Shown: in pieces, positions 1 through 13,500 of the stretch | Layout of the letters: each line of letters begins with the position of its first letter | How positions within the stretch are numbered: position 1 is the stretch's first letter | Assembly (NCBI GenBank): GCA_023974075.1 | Contig: CM043801.1 | Location: 21,817,236 to 21,881,235, forward strand | DNA: 64,000 nucleotides | Origin: Chaenocephalus aceratus | Taxonomy: Eukaryota; Chordata; Actinopteri; Perciformes; Channichthyidae | Direction of reading: 5' to 3' | Position numbers and translations under genes: made by a program | Notes under the pieces: generated by a model | Told to the model about the DNA's origin: nothing | The model's database searches: none | The model's input: only the letters and a program-made list of their open reading frames with translations

Positions 1-544
1 AGAAGTGAAAAGAATAGGAGAGAAGAGAAGAGGAGAGGAGAGAAGAGAAGGACATTTACAAAGCTAATCAAAGCTCAACTTATTCATATAAATGTCAGAC
101 AAAATGCTTTTGCCAACCACTGAGGAAAATAAAAGGGTCTTTTTGGAATCAGAGGCATCTGTTCATGAGCCTAACGTTTTCCCATGTACTTGATTAAGCA
201 TAGTGTATGGCTTAATCAAGCAAGACGGACACAAGCCAAAGGATCTGACAAATACTCAGGGTGGATCATGGGGGAAAAAGGCATCCCCCGGACCTCTAGT
301 CTGCTACTTCCAGGGCCAATACTGGCATTGCCAAGAGCTGAGGTTGCCATGGTAATGGGAGCCACTTTAAGGCCACCGCAGAAGGAGAGCATAACCTTGT
401 CATAATTGTGGACCGAGTTTCTAAAGCATTTAAGAAACAGATCCAGCATGGGGAATCAGTTACAGACTTGCATTGGCTCAGTATTCTGCATCAATTCTCC
501 GTTTTTCTCATGCTGACTGAGAAAGCACATAACCACAAAGAGAG

Positions 545-545
<1 letters not shown>
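1..545. other. gpc5 intron 5 (partial), no gene seen
   Basis: This is the far left of the window, downstream of gpc5 exon 5 on the minus strand, so it should be intron 5. The first 50 bases are a purine-rich GAGAA-type stretch. I looked on the minus strand for the next glypican exon and did not see one. The short open frames here have no recognisable content. Confidence 0.5.

Positions 546-624
<79 letters not shown>
546..624. repeat. (AC)n microsatellite
   Basis: An uninterrupted AC dinucleotide run of about 79 bases. It makes poly-Thr-His and poly-Cys-Val reading frames on the two strands that are artefacts. Confidence 0.97.
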
Positions 625-626
<2 letters not shown>

Positions 627-980
627 AATAATAAGCAGGAAAAGGGTTCTAGGGCCACACCTATACATCAGCACACAATAAAATCCTCACAAATAAAAGA
701 AAGAAACATAATGGAGTACAACAACAACAACTACCTCTAAACTGACTCTAATACAAAGGAGAGGGGAGCGTACCAACTATCTGCACTGCCTGCATTCACT
801 CAGGCCCCGTCCACACGGAGACGAAACGGGTTGTATCCGCTACAGTTCTCTATCGTATAGACGGTTCGTCCACACGAGGCCGACACAGAAACGCGGATAA
901 TGATAACGGCTCCCAAGGAGGGTAGATCTGCGGACGAAACGCTCTGGGGGGCCAAACGGCTCGGTGTGTACACCCTATAC

Positions 981-1800
981 CAGGGGTCTGCAACCTTTTT
1001 GACCAAAAGAGCCCCTTTTCCACCAATTGTTTTTGTCTGGAGCCGCAAAACATATCTGATAGCTTGATAGCTTATAAAGTTGTATATATTGTTACATCAT
1101 AGACAAAAACTACAGGTTTTTTGCATTTATTATTTATTACATTTTAGAAAACTGTTTAGGCCTACCTCTAATAATAAACAAAGAACTATTATAAGGAGAA
1201 TTAAAAAAAAATACACAGGCCTACTAATAAATAAACACAGCACTTGGGGAGTCCTCTGCACATTTGAAGAAAATGAATATAATTAAAATGGGCCCACTTT
1301 GAAATAAATAAAACATATAGCTGCACCCTAATTGATTGAATTATGACTGAAGATCGTCAGCTGTCTTCCTCTTCCGTGTTTTTCCTCCAATACGTAAAGG
1401 CTGCAGCACCTTTGACAACTTCTCTCCACATATCAAACATACCGGTAAGCCAGCATCGTTTGCTGTGAAAGCATATAACTCTAACCACGCAGAATTAAAC
1501 CCTCTGTGTCCCTCCGAAACTTTTCTTTTCTTTATCCATAGTTTGCTCATCGAGCCGGGGGTCAGGTTATTTACCTGCAAGAAAAGGCGCTGGTGCGGGA
1601 CCGTAGCAGGATATGACGCATATTTTAGTTGACCTAATTAAAACCGTTTTTTAAAGATACGAAACATTTTATAACAAAATATAAATAGTCCTACAAATAT
1701 TTGTATTTTATTTCCTTCTTATTTTTGTCTAAGCTCAAGGGAGCCAGGGTAGAGGGCTTAAAGAGCCGCATGCTCGAGAGCCGCGGGTTGCCGACCCCTG
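981..1800. mobile_element. non-autonomous hAT transposon (Buster-type target)
   Basis: It starts CAGGGGTCTGCAACC and ends GGTTGCCGACCCCTG, a clean inverted pair with hAT-type CAG...CTG ends. Both flanks carry the same 8 bases, CCCTATAC (973-980 and 1801-1808). The target has TA in the middle, fitting the nnnTAnnn preference described for the Buster branch of hAT. No transposase is encoded in the 820 bp. It sits inside the PIF/Harbinger-like element and so is younger. Confidence 0.9.
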
Positions 1801-2213
1801 CCCTATACGATCATTTCCTGATAACGATGACGCTATAGCCCCGCCTCTCCCCACCTCTGCTGCTCGCCCCCGCGTCACCCGCGTCATTGCTGATTTGTTT
1901 CGCCAACAACAACAACAACAATGGCGGATCACAGGGTTGCTTTCGTGCTCTAGATGCTACTGACCATGCTACAGATGTTAGTGCAAAATCTACAGCTCCT
2001 CTACCACAACCATCAGCAACAAGTGGACATGGAGAACTACATGAACTACATGTTGCTAAATCCACTGCGAAGAATAAACAGAAGGGCAACCAGGCAACCA
2101 TGCTCGGGGGGTCTTATTCGCTGCTTTTGGTGTATTTTGTGGCGGAACTACAGCGCCACTTACAGGCCCGGCATATGTACTACAGCGTTTCCAGCGGGTC
2201 GAGCAGTCTCATG

Positions 2214-2312
2214 TTGACGGACATGTTTCTTGAGCCGATTCCGTGTTTGACGGACACATTTCTTGAGCCGATTCCGTGTTTGACGGACACATTTCTTGAG
2301 CCGATTACGTGT
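2214..2312. repeat. 33-bp tandem repeat, three copies
   Basis: A unit of about 33 bp beginning TTGACGGACACATTTCTTG and ending GCCGATTCCGTG is repeated three times with few changes, inside the right part of the PIF/Harbinger-like element. Being a multiple of three, it gives a repeated peptide frame that I do not regard as coding. Confidence 0.85.
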
Positions 2313-2375
2313 GGAAGGAAAACTTTTTTGATATCGACTAAGGTTCGTTTTCGTCTCCGTGTAGAAGGGGCCTCA

Positions 2376-3004
2376 ATGTGGAGATGGATTTAATTACTTC
2401 CTTATTTGCCACATTGATTAACAACAGCCAGCCACACTAACTCACATACTGACATTGATCACATGCACACAACAAAACACAAAGGGTTTGTTACTTTTTC
2501 TGAAATGTGTTCAAAACTCATTATTTTCAAACTAAGGTTTTAGAATGAATAAATATTAAGTCAAACTGAATGTCCTGTTTGAAAGGAGGCATACAAGCCA
2601 GCACCTAATTCATTGACACATACAGAAAATGAAAGTTCAGCCAAAAAACGTGTATGCAACAACTGGCAGTGATAAAGTTATATAACAAGATACAAAACAT
2701 TTCTTAATCACAAGAAACAAAATGCTCTCAAAACAGAATGAGTCTAAACAACTAAATTAATCCATTAAAAAGGACAATGGATTTTGGGAGTAGAAGTCAA
2801 ATAAGGGTTAGCTTAATGGGATGTAATTGAAAATGTTACAATTTAAGTTAAACAAACACAATTAAGTGAGAGTAAGTTCAGTATCAGTTATGTGATTTTC
2901 CACAAGGGAATGAATGTCTCACAGGTATTTGTCAAGTTTTTGCTTTCAACAACTGCAAGTTTATAGTGACTGAAGGGGGTGAGGGACTGAACATTATGTC
3001 TTAC
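2376..3004. other. gpc5 intron 5 near the exon 5 donor, no gene
   Basis: AT-rich intronic sequence just downstream (minus strand) of exon 5. Nothing recognisable apart from the donor GTAAGAC that starts at 3004. Confidence 0.6.
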
Positions 3005-3127
3005 CTCTCCACCACGTCTTCTCCGCTCCAGCATGTGGAGTCGTCAACAACATTGTCTCCTTCACACAGCATCTCTGGCAATGCTGCAAAGAAAGACTTG
3101 TAGCGCTGCAGGTACATCAAGAATTCC
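3005..3127 (-). CDS. gpc5: glypican-5 exon 5
   Basis: A 123-bp exon read from splice sites: acceptor tttttcctcag at the 3127 side and donor GTAAGAC at 3004. It completes the codon left open by exon 4 and ends in phase 2. The peptide begins EFLMYLQRYKSFF, continues ALPEMLCEGD and ends with TCWSGEDVVE. This is the glypican segment just before the C-terminal part of the core; human GPC5 has a clearly similar stretch with the same two cysteines and the Cys-Trp-x-Gly-Glu-Asp pattern. The two cysteines here are numbers 13 and 14 of the glypican core. Glypicans are heparan-sulfate proteoglycans held on the outer cell surface by a GPI anchor, where they tune growth-factor signalling. No start or stop codon belongs to this exon. 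Confidence 0.88.
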
Positions 3128-4987
3128 CTGAGGAAAAACGGACACATTGGGATAGTACATCATTTTAGTAAATATTACATATCATAGTCCAGGTTTAGAA
3201 AGAGAAAATTGAGGAATTGTGAGATTTTAGCATTTTTGGTGAGGTTTGTAGATACACTTCTCATTACTTGGTACCAAATCGTCAACAAATACTCTGTATC
3301 TGCATTCCATTGAATAATACATGCATGTGATATATATAGAGAGGTATTGATGGTGGAAGAAATGAGTTGCTTTGAATGTGACCATTTCACTATGTCAGCA
3401 CATTTTTCTCAATTATGCTCTGCAGCAAAGTGCTTGCTTCATCAGATCTGCTAACACATGTTATCGATAAAGGCAGTCATCCCGAGCAAAACAATGCAAT
3501 AATATTTTTGATCAGGCACCCGTTGTTGCCACCCATGAGACAGAGCAAAAACAGCAGAGGTCATGAAAGGTTATTTTGCTGAGTCAGTGACAGGAATCAC
3601 TTCTAAGAACTGCAAATGACATGAATATGGCAGTTTTTTAAAAACATGACAAATAAAATCAACTGTAAATAAAAAGAAAAGTTGAAAAAAAGTGTCACAT
3701 GTTTGTGAACAAGTCACAATATGAGTCTTTGCTGGATAAAGTGTGTGAGTGGGTGAGAGAAATATGTCCCTGGGGTTCATGCTTACCTAGAGAGGGTTCT
3801 CAGATTATGTTTATTGTTCTTGGAGGGTTTCAGGGGGAACGAGCTGTGAATGATGGGAGTTGTAGTCCAGGGGAGAATGTTGCAAGCAAGGAAGATGCAT
3901 GGATGTGAAAGGTGGGGCGTGGAAGAAAGAAAAAAGGAACAAAAGGATGACAACATAGGACACACAGGGAGGAGGGAGAAAAGATAGTCAGTTGACCCTG
4001 GAAGAAAGAGATTAACCATGCACATGCAGAGACTAACCACACCACACATAAATCAATATGCATTTCCCCCCACACCACACCGACAATTAAAACAGATACT
4101 GGTATGCATAGCAATGTATATGTTAAGTCACAAGAAATAACACACAAGCAAACATCTGTGCACATGTGCAAATAGTTAAATATTCACAGGAAAGCCAAAG
4201 AAAGTGCTGCTGAACTTCTACATTCATAATTATTCCTATTAAAACGAAACATAAATGTTGCTTTTCTGTATCACGTTTCATATTTTTCAGCAGAAGACTG
4301 TTCTCCCTGTACTGCAGTGGGTGCTGCCATGTCTCTGAAGTGGTCAGCGCTCACATGTGCCTTGGTCAGGGTTGGCAGCAGGCGGGGAGGTGGATTGTGT
4401 TGCCATGAATGGCGGTGGCAGTGCCAGGCCAGACCTGTCAGCTCGGCTGGCATCAGAGCAGTGATTCATGGTTTGGGACAAGGTCAGGCAGACAACGCTG
4501 CACGTCTGTGTGTTTCCGTCTGTGGTGCTATTCACGCTGAGCACACCTGGTGAGCAGGGTTGGTGGTATGGCCGTCTGGGTAAACAGGAAACTGCTGGTC
4601 CGTCAAGATTAATCTTACCCACACTCCCCCTCTGCTGGCACATCACTGCCAGCTGCTGTGGGCATGGGATGGCTGCCTCAGAGGCCAGGTGGAGGGCACA
4701 GACTTTAGTGCCAGGCACTGCATTTACATACTACGGCTGTTTGTGTTGTGTCCAACTAACCATATGAAGTAATAGAGAAGTGATGGCAGCTGGGAATAGA
4801 CCTCGGCCAACCCTTCAGGCAATATCATACAGACCTGACCATTTCATTTACATTTACATCTAGTCCACTGTGTAACTAATTTCCAATGAAAAAGCTGAAT
4901 TTTTGCCAGAACAAGAGAAATATTTTCAACGCAGGCAATCTTAAACTGACTGATTAAACCACAGTTCAGTTTATTTATTGGTCTTAC
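3128..4987. other. gpc5 intron 4, no gene
   Basis: Intronic sequence between exons 5 and 4, acceptor CAG at 3130-3128 and donor GTAAGAC from 4987. Open frames on either strand here are short and low-complexity; I recognise none. Confidence 0.65.
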
Positions 4988-5151
4988 CTCCTCAAGTGGG
5001 CTAACTGCGACTGCCACTGCTCTGGTAAGGATTGGGAGGGGGCGGCAGACGGAGGAAGAGAAGTTGAGGTCACAGAAGAGGTTGTGACCTCAGGGCTAGT
5101 AGGCTGCATGCTTGTGGGTGCTCCAGTAGACAGGCCACACACCTTGTCCAC
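4988..5151 (-). CDS. gpc5: glypican-5 exon 4 (Ser/Thr/Pro-rich)
   Basis: A 164-bp exon with acceptor TCCCCACAG before 5151 and donor GTAAGAC at 4987. It starts in phase 0 with VDKVCG, carrying glypican cysteine 12, where human GPC5 has VNRICG. It ends QLAHLRR in phase 2, leading into EFLMYL of exon 5, matching the Arg-Arg-Lys-Glu-Phe region of human GPC5. Between these anchors, about 38 residues are dominated by Ser, Thr, Pro and Ala and show no similarity to the mammalian loop that I can see. In glypicans this loop is exposed and poorly conserved and can carry a convertase site. The Leu-Arg-Arg-Glu here is basic but not a clear furin motif. The Ser/Thr/Pro loop might be O-glycosylated (inference). 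Confidence 0.86.
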
Positions 5152-8100
5152 CTGTGGGGAGGATAGAGGAAACAGACACACACCTGTTAGGCCAGGAAAA
5201 CATAAAACAGCATGGGTGGGTGGGGCTGCAGGGTGAGTTCAATAAACCACCAAATGACACCTGCACAGTTAAAAGCATATTTAAACTAAAAAGTGAATAT
5301 GTTTTGTTTTTCTCAGGGTGATGGCATCAATCTGAAATGAGGGATCGCTTCATTTCAGTTCAATGATAGCAGGGTGAAGAGAGGTGAACGAAATATAGAG
5401 CAGTGAACTTCAGAGTAACATCCAACATGGGAAAACGGTGGGAGTGAAAAGAGGGACGTGATGAAAGGATATGGTGTGATGAGTGAGTTACTGCCAGCAG
5501 GCTGACAGTAATTGTAGAACATTCCACTACCTAATAGAGGTGAATGCATGTGCGCACAGTTGGCAGCGATGGCGAGCATCTCCATTGGGCTATTAAAGCC
5601 AGCAGCAGGGACAGCAGGATCAGGAGAATGAAGGGGCGTGTGCTTCAAACCAAGAGGTACAATCAATGAAATCTCATTGGCTTAAAAGCTTCTGGCCAGT
5701 GTTATTAAGTGATCCTCAATTAGCCAGAGAGACAGAGTGTAATGGCTCTTGCACATTGGACGGAGTACAGTGACCAGTGTATTTACCGTATGCTGAGCCA
5801 CTATCTAAGGGCTCAGAAATATTCAGCAGCAAAACGTATTCATCACCGATTGAGAAAATGAAGCCTTACATAAAGAAGCAGCGAGACCAATAAAGTGTAA
5901 CCTCATTTGTAGTGATGTTTGCATGAACATAAATAAGCACAGTAGTACACCAATACTTTCCCCAGAACAGATTGATGGCAGTTGGTTTGTTTATTCTGTA
6001 TCTTAGTTACCATTCATATGAATTAGGGCTACATCTTTTGAAATCTCAATTGTTGTTTTGAGGGTAAACTAGAGTAGCAATAAACAAATGATTAGACATT
6101 GTATCTATCTGCATGGGTTCATACAGTCTATACTAATCTCTTAAACATTTATTTACTGAGGATAATAATCACACTGATATCTGGACATCTGTCCTCGCAA
6201 AACATCGAAGCAATAGCACAAACTTGACTCATACTGCAAGTGTTCAGAGCGGCCTGGCAGGGGTCTAAAACAATGGAATGCACAAACAAATACATAAACC
6301 TCATCTGGGAAGTAACTGGAAAGCATCTGTGTTTAAATGGTTGTTTGAAGGGGTCTGTGTCCACATGTTGGGAAGAGTTTAGATAAGTAATTCTGGAAGC
6401 AGCTGTAATATGTGTTAACAGTCACAGAAAGTGTCTTGCCAGACTTCTAGAAATACACTTACCCTGCAGGGTTAGGCAAGTCAGTCATCTCATATGCCTT
6501 ATAAATGGACTTTAAATGAATTTGTCCACACAACAGTTGTCCTAGGCAGTGGGATTGTCATTTGCTCAGGAACCCAAAAGATACTTTCTAGCAGACCTAA
6601 CCACCTGAACATTTGTAATCTTCATTGCACAGTTTACTTTCTTCCCTCTAGCCTTTCTCTCAACCTTTTCTAACTCCACTCTGGTCTTAAATCCTCTCTA
6701 AAGGCAGACGTAAGGCACGGGGAAGGTTGTTTTATTGCATTAACCTTAACTCCCTCCAGACCAATAAAACATGCTCACACGTGGGAGAGGAGTTCACAGC
6801 CACACATGCACATAGTCACACATACACATGCCACACACACATTACATTATGGCAGTGAGAAAAGATAGAAGACAGCAACTGTTTTGGCCACGAAGTCCTA
6901 TCAACATAGTAAGCCAAATGTCCTTTGCATGCTTCTGCAGACAGCCACGCGTAAACATTTATTTGCATACCGTCTGCACAACATTACGCATTCAGACATT
7001 TATTGGAACACTTCAAACCTGTAAATAGGCATTATGTTATGAAACTAGGTTTGCTTAATCAAAGTATCCGAGGGAGGCTAATGGAAAACATTTACATAAA
7101 AGTTCATACTTTGTTGATTAAGCCAAAGCTTTTAACATTGCTCTGTTCATCATTATCAACATCGGCAAGTACACTAATGCTTGAGCATCTAAATAAAATG
7201 ACTCAGTAAAACACTGTTCATTCCAAAGCTATAAATGTCAAGGCCAATTCATTTCACACAAACATGCTTAAACCTGTGTATAAACTCAATGTGTAAGTAC
7301 TTAGCCGATATGGCAGATTGAAGTGTACCTAGGGCTCTTCCCTATACAGCAGAGAATACATTTCTATACACTAAACTCCAGAGATCCAAAACACATATTT
7401 CAGGGGACATGCGGTCCCATGAGGTCATGTCCAGTCTACAACATTTGGGAGGTCTGCAGAGCTTTGCATGTGAAGGAACGTTTGTGTTTGCTTTTATGGA
7501 AAATGATGAAGTGGCAGGCTGAGAAAAACCAACACTAGTCAGTAACAATAGTTTTTTGTTTCTCAGGAAATTGTGTTTTCAACTGATTTGTATTTGTGTA
7601 TACTCTTTCTCATTCTAATTTATTCTTTAGCCAGAATATGTGCTGCTGCAAAAGCATTTTAGCAAATCTAAGAGCATCATCACAATACAGTTTGTATAAC
7701 AAAAATCATACATCATAACAAATAAATTGGGGCTTTGTTATAGGAAAATTAAAATAGCTTAAAAGCGCAGGGAAATCTAATTATAGGGTTTAAATGTTTA
7801 TTTATTTCAACTGATGGACAGTCATGGTCCTTCCAAAAGTTGTAATTTATTATTTTAAGCACATGGAAAAAACACAAAGTCAGACCTCTTGGTTATCATT
7901 GCTCTGGTGTGCCGATACAGGCCGGCATTTCAAAAGTAAAAACACTGAGAACTCCTTCGTATGTCTAACTAAGCAAACAACAGTGTAAACAGAACACAAA
8001 GTCATCCTAGCGAAAACAAACAGCATCCTCTTGAGAAATAGAGACATGCTCTTATAGGTCGGATTTCACGACCACATCATCCTGAGGGCCAATCAGACGA

Positions 8101-10362
8101 CAGGTTGAAAAATATCAGAACAGATATCAGAACAGATGCTAGAACACGACCATAAATCAATTACCTCCTGACCTGATGATGGCGTGAGAATGAAAATCCC
8201 ATGTGGGCACAGCATGAGTACTTGGTTTCCTACGTGTATGTGTGTGGGAACACCTGTTTGTCCTTGTTATACCTTCACAATGTCAGCTATTTTGTGGAGC
8301 ATTCCTCATATGATTGCCTGAGGACAGAGTCGGATGGAGGGGGCAGATTTGTGGGATGCATGTCATCCATGGGTGGACTTTAGGGAAATACAAAGCATGT
8401 ATTCTCTGTGTATTCGAGCTAGCCATGAAACCGGTTTGCATATTAACGGAATAGATTTTATTACACTGAAACTAAATCATGTATTTTTTTCTTACAAATG
8501 TCTGTGCCAGGATATTTGTTAACGTATTTGGCTCAACGTGTGTATCTGTATGTGTGTATGTGTGTGTATCTGTGCACATATCATCAGCTTAGAGCTAGCC
8601 AAGCCCAGGGCCATCCCTCCTCTAGGGGAGTATTGGCTTACAGATAGCAGCGGTGGTCTTGTCTTCCCAGTTTATTTATCAAGGGATTACCCAGTAAATC
8701 TAAGGGAACTTTCTCAGCCCCCTCTCACCTCAGGCACATTGCATTGTGGGATGAAGAGGGCCTGTTTGGTCAGTTAAAACCCCCCGCTTCCACTTTAACA
8801 TACTTTGTATGCTAAATGTGCAGACACACATAAAATCTGGTCACCTAATGCCCTCTGTGAAACTCTGGAAACAGTAGTATATATATTTGCCAAAGCGAAC
8901 AATGGCTATCGCAGAAACTCTTAACATTTGCACAAAAGGTACTCGCTTGAGAAAAGTCACATGCTGACATTTGGTTATGTTGGGGTTTTAACTACAACCA
9001 AGCACCTGTTCAAGCTTCCTTTCATTGGCTCCCTGTTTGTGTAAGGATTGATTTACTAATTACTTTTTGGGGTTTTCATGACCTCCGACTCTTCTGCAAA
9101 TGAAAGGGGACAGAGGTTTTGTGTTTAGGGTCCCGAGGCCCAATTATTATTAACATTTCCGAACGTTAACTCAAACAACTTTTCCACCAAGGGGTTATCT
9201 TTATGTATCACAGTTATGTATCATAGTGCTGAATGACCTAATTGACCCAAAGAACAAAAATCCACTGGCTCTGTTCCATTATTTGTACTTTTCTTTAAAT
9301 GTATCGCAGGAATTCACTTGAGGCTTGTTTTACCCTGCCGCAGTATCTAACATTGTGTTATGAATATATAGTTCAAGTGTGTATGCATACAGTACGTGCA
9401 AAGATGTACATTTTATGAATTTACAATGAGAAGAATCTCAAACATCATTCTTCTTTCATTCATGTCCCTGGGAATAGCTCTTGGGACTCCTGCTCACATC
9501 CATTATCCAAACCACAGGCACTGTCATCACAATACATTAGACCATGAAATATGATCAAGCCGTAACAATTAGGAAATAAAATAACATTCTTGTATACGAC
9601 ATTACAACATACCGCTCTCAAACACATTCATCAAAATTGTGAACGTTGCCCTCCTCCTACTTTAGTTTAGATATATGATGTAATGGTCGAGTAAGAGAAG
9701 TGTTCTAACTCTGCTACAAAGAGTTTCAGTCTTTAACAATGTTTTCCAAAAGAGTTTTGTAAAGTAATCATCTACCACATGTCAAAAAAAGCGAGCAGAT
9801 TAGCGAGCAATAACTCGAAAAATATTCATTTTGGTTACTAACCAAAGGAGAAAAAAAAGCTGAACAAAAGGAAATCATTAGTGAAGTTGCCAGAGAGGCC
9901 ACAGATTCACATACTGATTATGTGTTTCTCCAAAGAAAAACTAATGGCATCAATTTTATTTCAAATGACTAGAGTTTTGCTGTCAACAGTCATGATAATT
10001 ATGTTTAAACGAGTAACATTTTCCATTCCTAATTGAAACACAGAAAGGGAGAACAGGCTACTTGTGCATGGCAAGGTTTTCCATTTCTATTTTCCCCATG
10101 ATAATATAAGAGATATCATAACAAATCTAAGCTGTAGAGTTTCAGTCTTTCAGGTAGATCTGCTTTTGTCCCATCCAAATGACCAACAAAAAACCATTAC
10201 CTGACTAGACTGGGATCAACATGGATACTATGTGTAACAGTTTGATCATGATATATTGACATCGAAGAATAACCATATACATGTAGGCCTACAGTATCCT
10301 GGCAGATAGAGACACCTTTCCCCTTCATTTATACAATAAGGTGACTTCTTGAATTGTGCAGG

Positions 10363-10505
10363 AGGAGCAGTGATGTGGTGGAGGCCTTGAGGTTAAGGAA
10401 GCAAGCTTAAGCCTGGAAGGTTGCCAGTTCAAACCCTGCACCATCTGGGAAATCTGGGTGGGTTAAGGGAATAAGGAAGTCTCTCGCCTCCCTCAACAAC
10501 ACTAG
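10363..10505 (+). mobile_element. tRNA-derived SINE-like unit
   Basis: The segment contains a good RNA polymerase III B-box, GGTTGCCAGTTCAAACCC (about 10419-10436), with a plausible but weaker A-box near 10373-10385 and CCA after the tRNA-like head, followed by a non-tRNA body. No clear target duplication was found, so the ends are approximate. Confidence 0.6.
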
Positions 10506-13500
10506 CTGTGTTTTACATGTAACCACACAAAGAGACAGATGTAGGCTTTGAGGTGTTGAGTTTAATCAGACCATTATGAACCGCAAATAGCATAAAAACC
10601 CAGGAGTAGGACAGCAGACTTCGATTATGTTTCATAGAATATACAGCAAGGTAACTGTAGAGCCTTAATAATGACATGTCTTTTGTATTATAATAAATAA
10701 AAATGACTGATGATTTCGATATCTAATGATACATGTCCAAGATTTAAATAATTGTATTCATGATGGATTGGTAGCGGTTGTTTTCTGTGATTTGACCTGT
10801 TGATGATAGTGAGCTAACTCGTCTTAAAAGCCACATCAGTGTGATTCAAGGGTGGAACAGAAGACAAGGATGACCAGGCATATTAAAAAGGTTACTTTTT
10901 TCATGCACTCACTCAAGGTTAAAACACAAAACAATGTTTCATGTGACGGAAATATGAATCAGTTGTGTAACTTCTCTCGAGGGCACGAGTCCCAACTCCT
11001 AAATACCTTACTTAAAGAATAAAGTATTTCTCATCTCATTTTACATTTGTAATGGTATTGCTAACCACTATCTCCCTGTAAATAAGTACATTTATATTCA
11101 ATACACTTGACAAAAGTAGCACATTTTGCAAATGAAACAAATTCTTACTGAAATTCTAAATATCAAAGACTTTTATTTAAATAAATATTAGTTTAACCTC
11201 TTTCTATCGACAAGTATTTCTTTTGGTTGGAAAATAATGGCATCTGCTGACGAATAAAACACAAGAATCATGAATTTAATGACGATAATGCGCTGTAGTC
11301 TTATATCAAAAGCTCAAATAGTCTGAAGAAACATTCAGCATCTATAACCCCCCCGGAGCCACTGGTATAAGCTAACACTGACAGTGCTCCACACGGCCTC
11401 TCCCAGAAGGCCGAGCTCCAATGAGAGACTTTAGACGATTTACAACATGATTCTTCTCCCCTTCTTTTCTCTCCTGTCATCTCTTTAAGGTCTCTCTCCA
11501 TTCTTTGTAAATTACTTTGTCTCCATCTTTCACTTTAGTCTTCACTCTGCAGTTTCTGTTAATCAGCTCCCCCCCTCACTTGTCTGCCTTTTTCTCTCCC
11601 TCTTATCCGAATGATGTCAGTGCTAATTAAAGAGAGACTGTGTCCCTCGTATATCACGGACAAAAGTCCTTGAGAATCCAATCAGTAAAGAGAACATTGC
11701 ATTTCTTTCTCCACATTGAGGCTTGTTTACCCTGATTAAATCACGTACAGATGAGCCTAATATGAGGGGCCCTCGTTTTCTTATAAATATGGGTGTTACT
11801 TTGGAGTTTATTGACAAGGTTGGTCCATATTTGTAAACAAATTTACAATAATTTCTGACATAAACAGTTCCAACATGTCTCAGCGGATTGGTGGTGTTGT
11901 ACCACAGAGATGGAGGAAAAGGAGACAGAGGAAGGTCGAGTGAGTTCATCTCGCCGGTGTCTGCGATATGGTGGAACATACGCACACAAGCAAAGAAAAT
12001 AAGCTGGTGGATAGAAAACGTTGAAAGTCCACGTGTCCATTTGAAGCCTGCCAGTGAACCAGCAATTACCACGAAAACCATAACACAGATGCAGTAGCCA
12101 GTTGGGTTACCTTCATAGCAGCAGCTGCACGACATCCTCATGCCAGCTAGCTCGAGCTAAAACTCCAGCTAAGTAGACACCGAGGCATCAGGTGAGGATG
12201 TTGGGAATGTGGAGATGCACGGGGGTGGCAGGAGCACATTCCACATCAAAAGCTGACACAATGGCTGAAAAGGAGGTGTGTTTTCTCGGATATCTACAAA
12301 AGTTGACCACATTTAATCAAGACGGAGCATTTTACTGAATGGTCAAAAAGAACCGTAACAGCAATCCCAGATATGTTTGTATATTCCTGTATATTGCAGG
12401 ATTTACAGGATATTCCTGTAAATGTTGTTTTGCGATATTGAAACAGCTTTTAGTGGAAAGAAGCAACACAGTACATGATGAGGTGTCCTGATTTACTGGA
12501 TATTTGAAACAGTAGAGGCACCAACTCTGCATCATGTAACAGCCAAATCAAATGAAGTACTTGATATTCCCAGGGACAGTCTGTGACCAGTGTAGCAAGA
12601 CTTATTATGGATACACGCTTTGCTATTGATATGTATTCGTCTTCTTGGCCTGTCCACCCCATTTCTTTTTTTGTGTCATATCTGTAACTCTTGTCCTTTC
12701 TTATTCTGTATGAGACAGTCCATCTGAGCTGCTGACCTCAAGCTATGAAGGAAAGCCCCCCCATCATTTAGTCTCCCTTCAGTGAACATTTCATAAACTT
12801 ATAATCAACTACATATCCGAGAAATTACATGCTTTCTTTAATTATAGGCTTCCACCAATCCAAGTCATGGGTTACATAGAAGAGTAATATACTAAAAGGA
12901 TGACTGCTTTGCATTCAGATCCAAGTTTAATGGCCCAGCAATCAATCACATGGCTATTGCTCAATAAGAAAAAAACATTTCTTATACAGATGGGAAGAAA
13001 TACTGGATTTGTGTGTGGTGTTGAGGGCTGCAGCACATTGTCAGCAGCAGGCAAACACTAAGTAGGGAAGAGGAGCGGGAAAAGATGCAAGAGGGTGACT
13101 GAGCAGAAGAGAGGCTGCACCCACAATCATTAGCTAATGGACTGCTGAGTAGTCGGGCAGTCAGCATGAGAGTTTGACTCGGTGCCAGAGGCTCACACAG
13201 CTCGGGAAGATGGGTTCAGCATATAGATTGGCCATGAGCGCATTTTGCGTCAGCTGCCATTCTGCTAACATTCTCAAATATCACATAAAGAGAGCATTTC
13301 TGTAAGATCTCAGCCTGCGTAGCTAATCCTTTAATATAAGGGGGCCTAAAGAGGTGCTCTCAGCGGATGATGTCAGAGAGCATCGCTATGATTCGCATAA
13401 TATTACATTAGGGAAATAAAGAAGATATTTTTCATCTATATAATACCCTTTTTTTTCCTGCCCCATAACATAAAGTCCAAATGCTAAAATGTAAATGGAA

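Larger units (their letters stand above)
803..2372 (+). mobile_element. PIF/Harbinger-like DNA transposon remnant, split by a hAT
   Basis: The ends are inverted copies: GGCCCCGTCCACACGGAGAC at the left against a matching GTCTCCGTGTAGAAGGGGCC at the right. The flanks are TCA on both sides (800-802 and 2373-2375), a 3-bp duplication of the kind PIF/Harbinger elements make. Around 1954-2100 a short frame is rich in Leu, Gln and His and then Arg (LQLLYHNHQQQ, then RRINRR), which resembles the start of Harbinger transposases. No catalytic domain follows. Without the inner hAT (981-1800) and its duplicated 8 bp the element would be about 742 bp. The family assignment is an inference; the inverted ends and the TCA pair are visible. 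Confidence 0.6.

Noticed and set aside
2214..2312. Three regularly spaced repeats resembling a CRISPR array
   Set aside because: Units are head-to-tail without unique spacers, inside a eukaryotic DNA transposon.
1..3004. gpc5 exon 6 in the left end
   Set aside because: No segment that could follow exon 5 in phase 2 with the expected glypican sequence was seen on the minus strand; it probably lies outside the window.
11623..12141. 172-codon minus-strand frame in gpc5 intron 3 with one hydrophobic stretch
   Set aside because: No recognised domain. A frame of similar length (179 codons, 27069-27608, plus strand) also exists in the introns without any content, so this length is compatible with chance.
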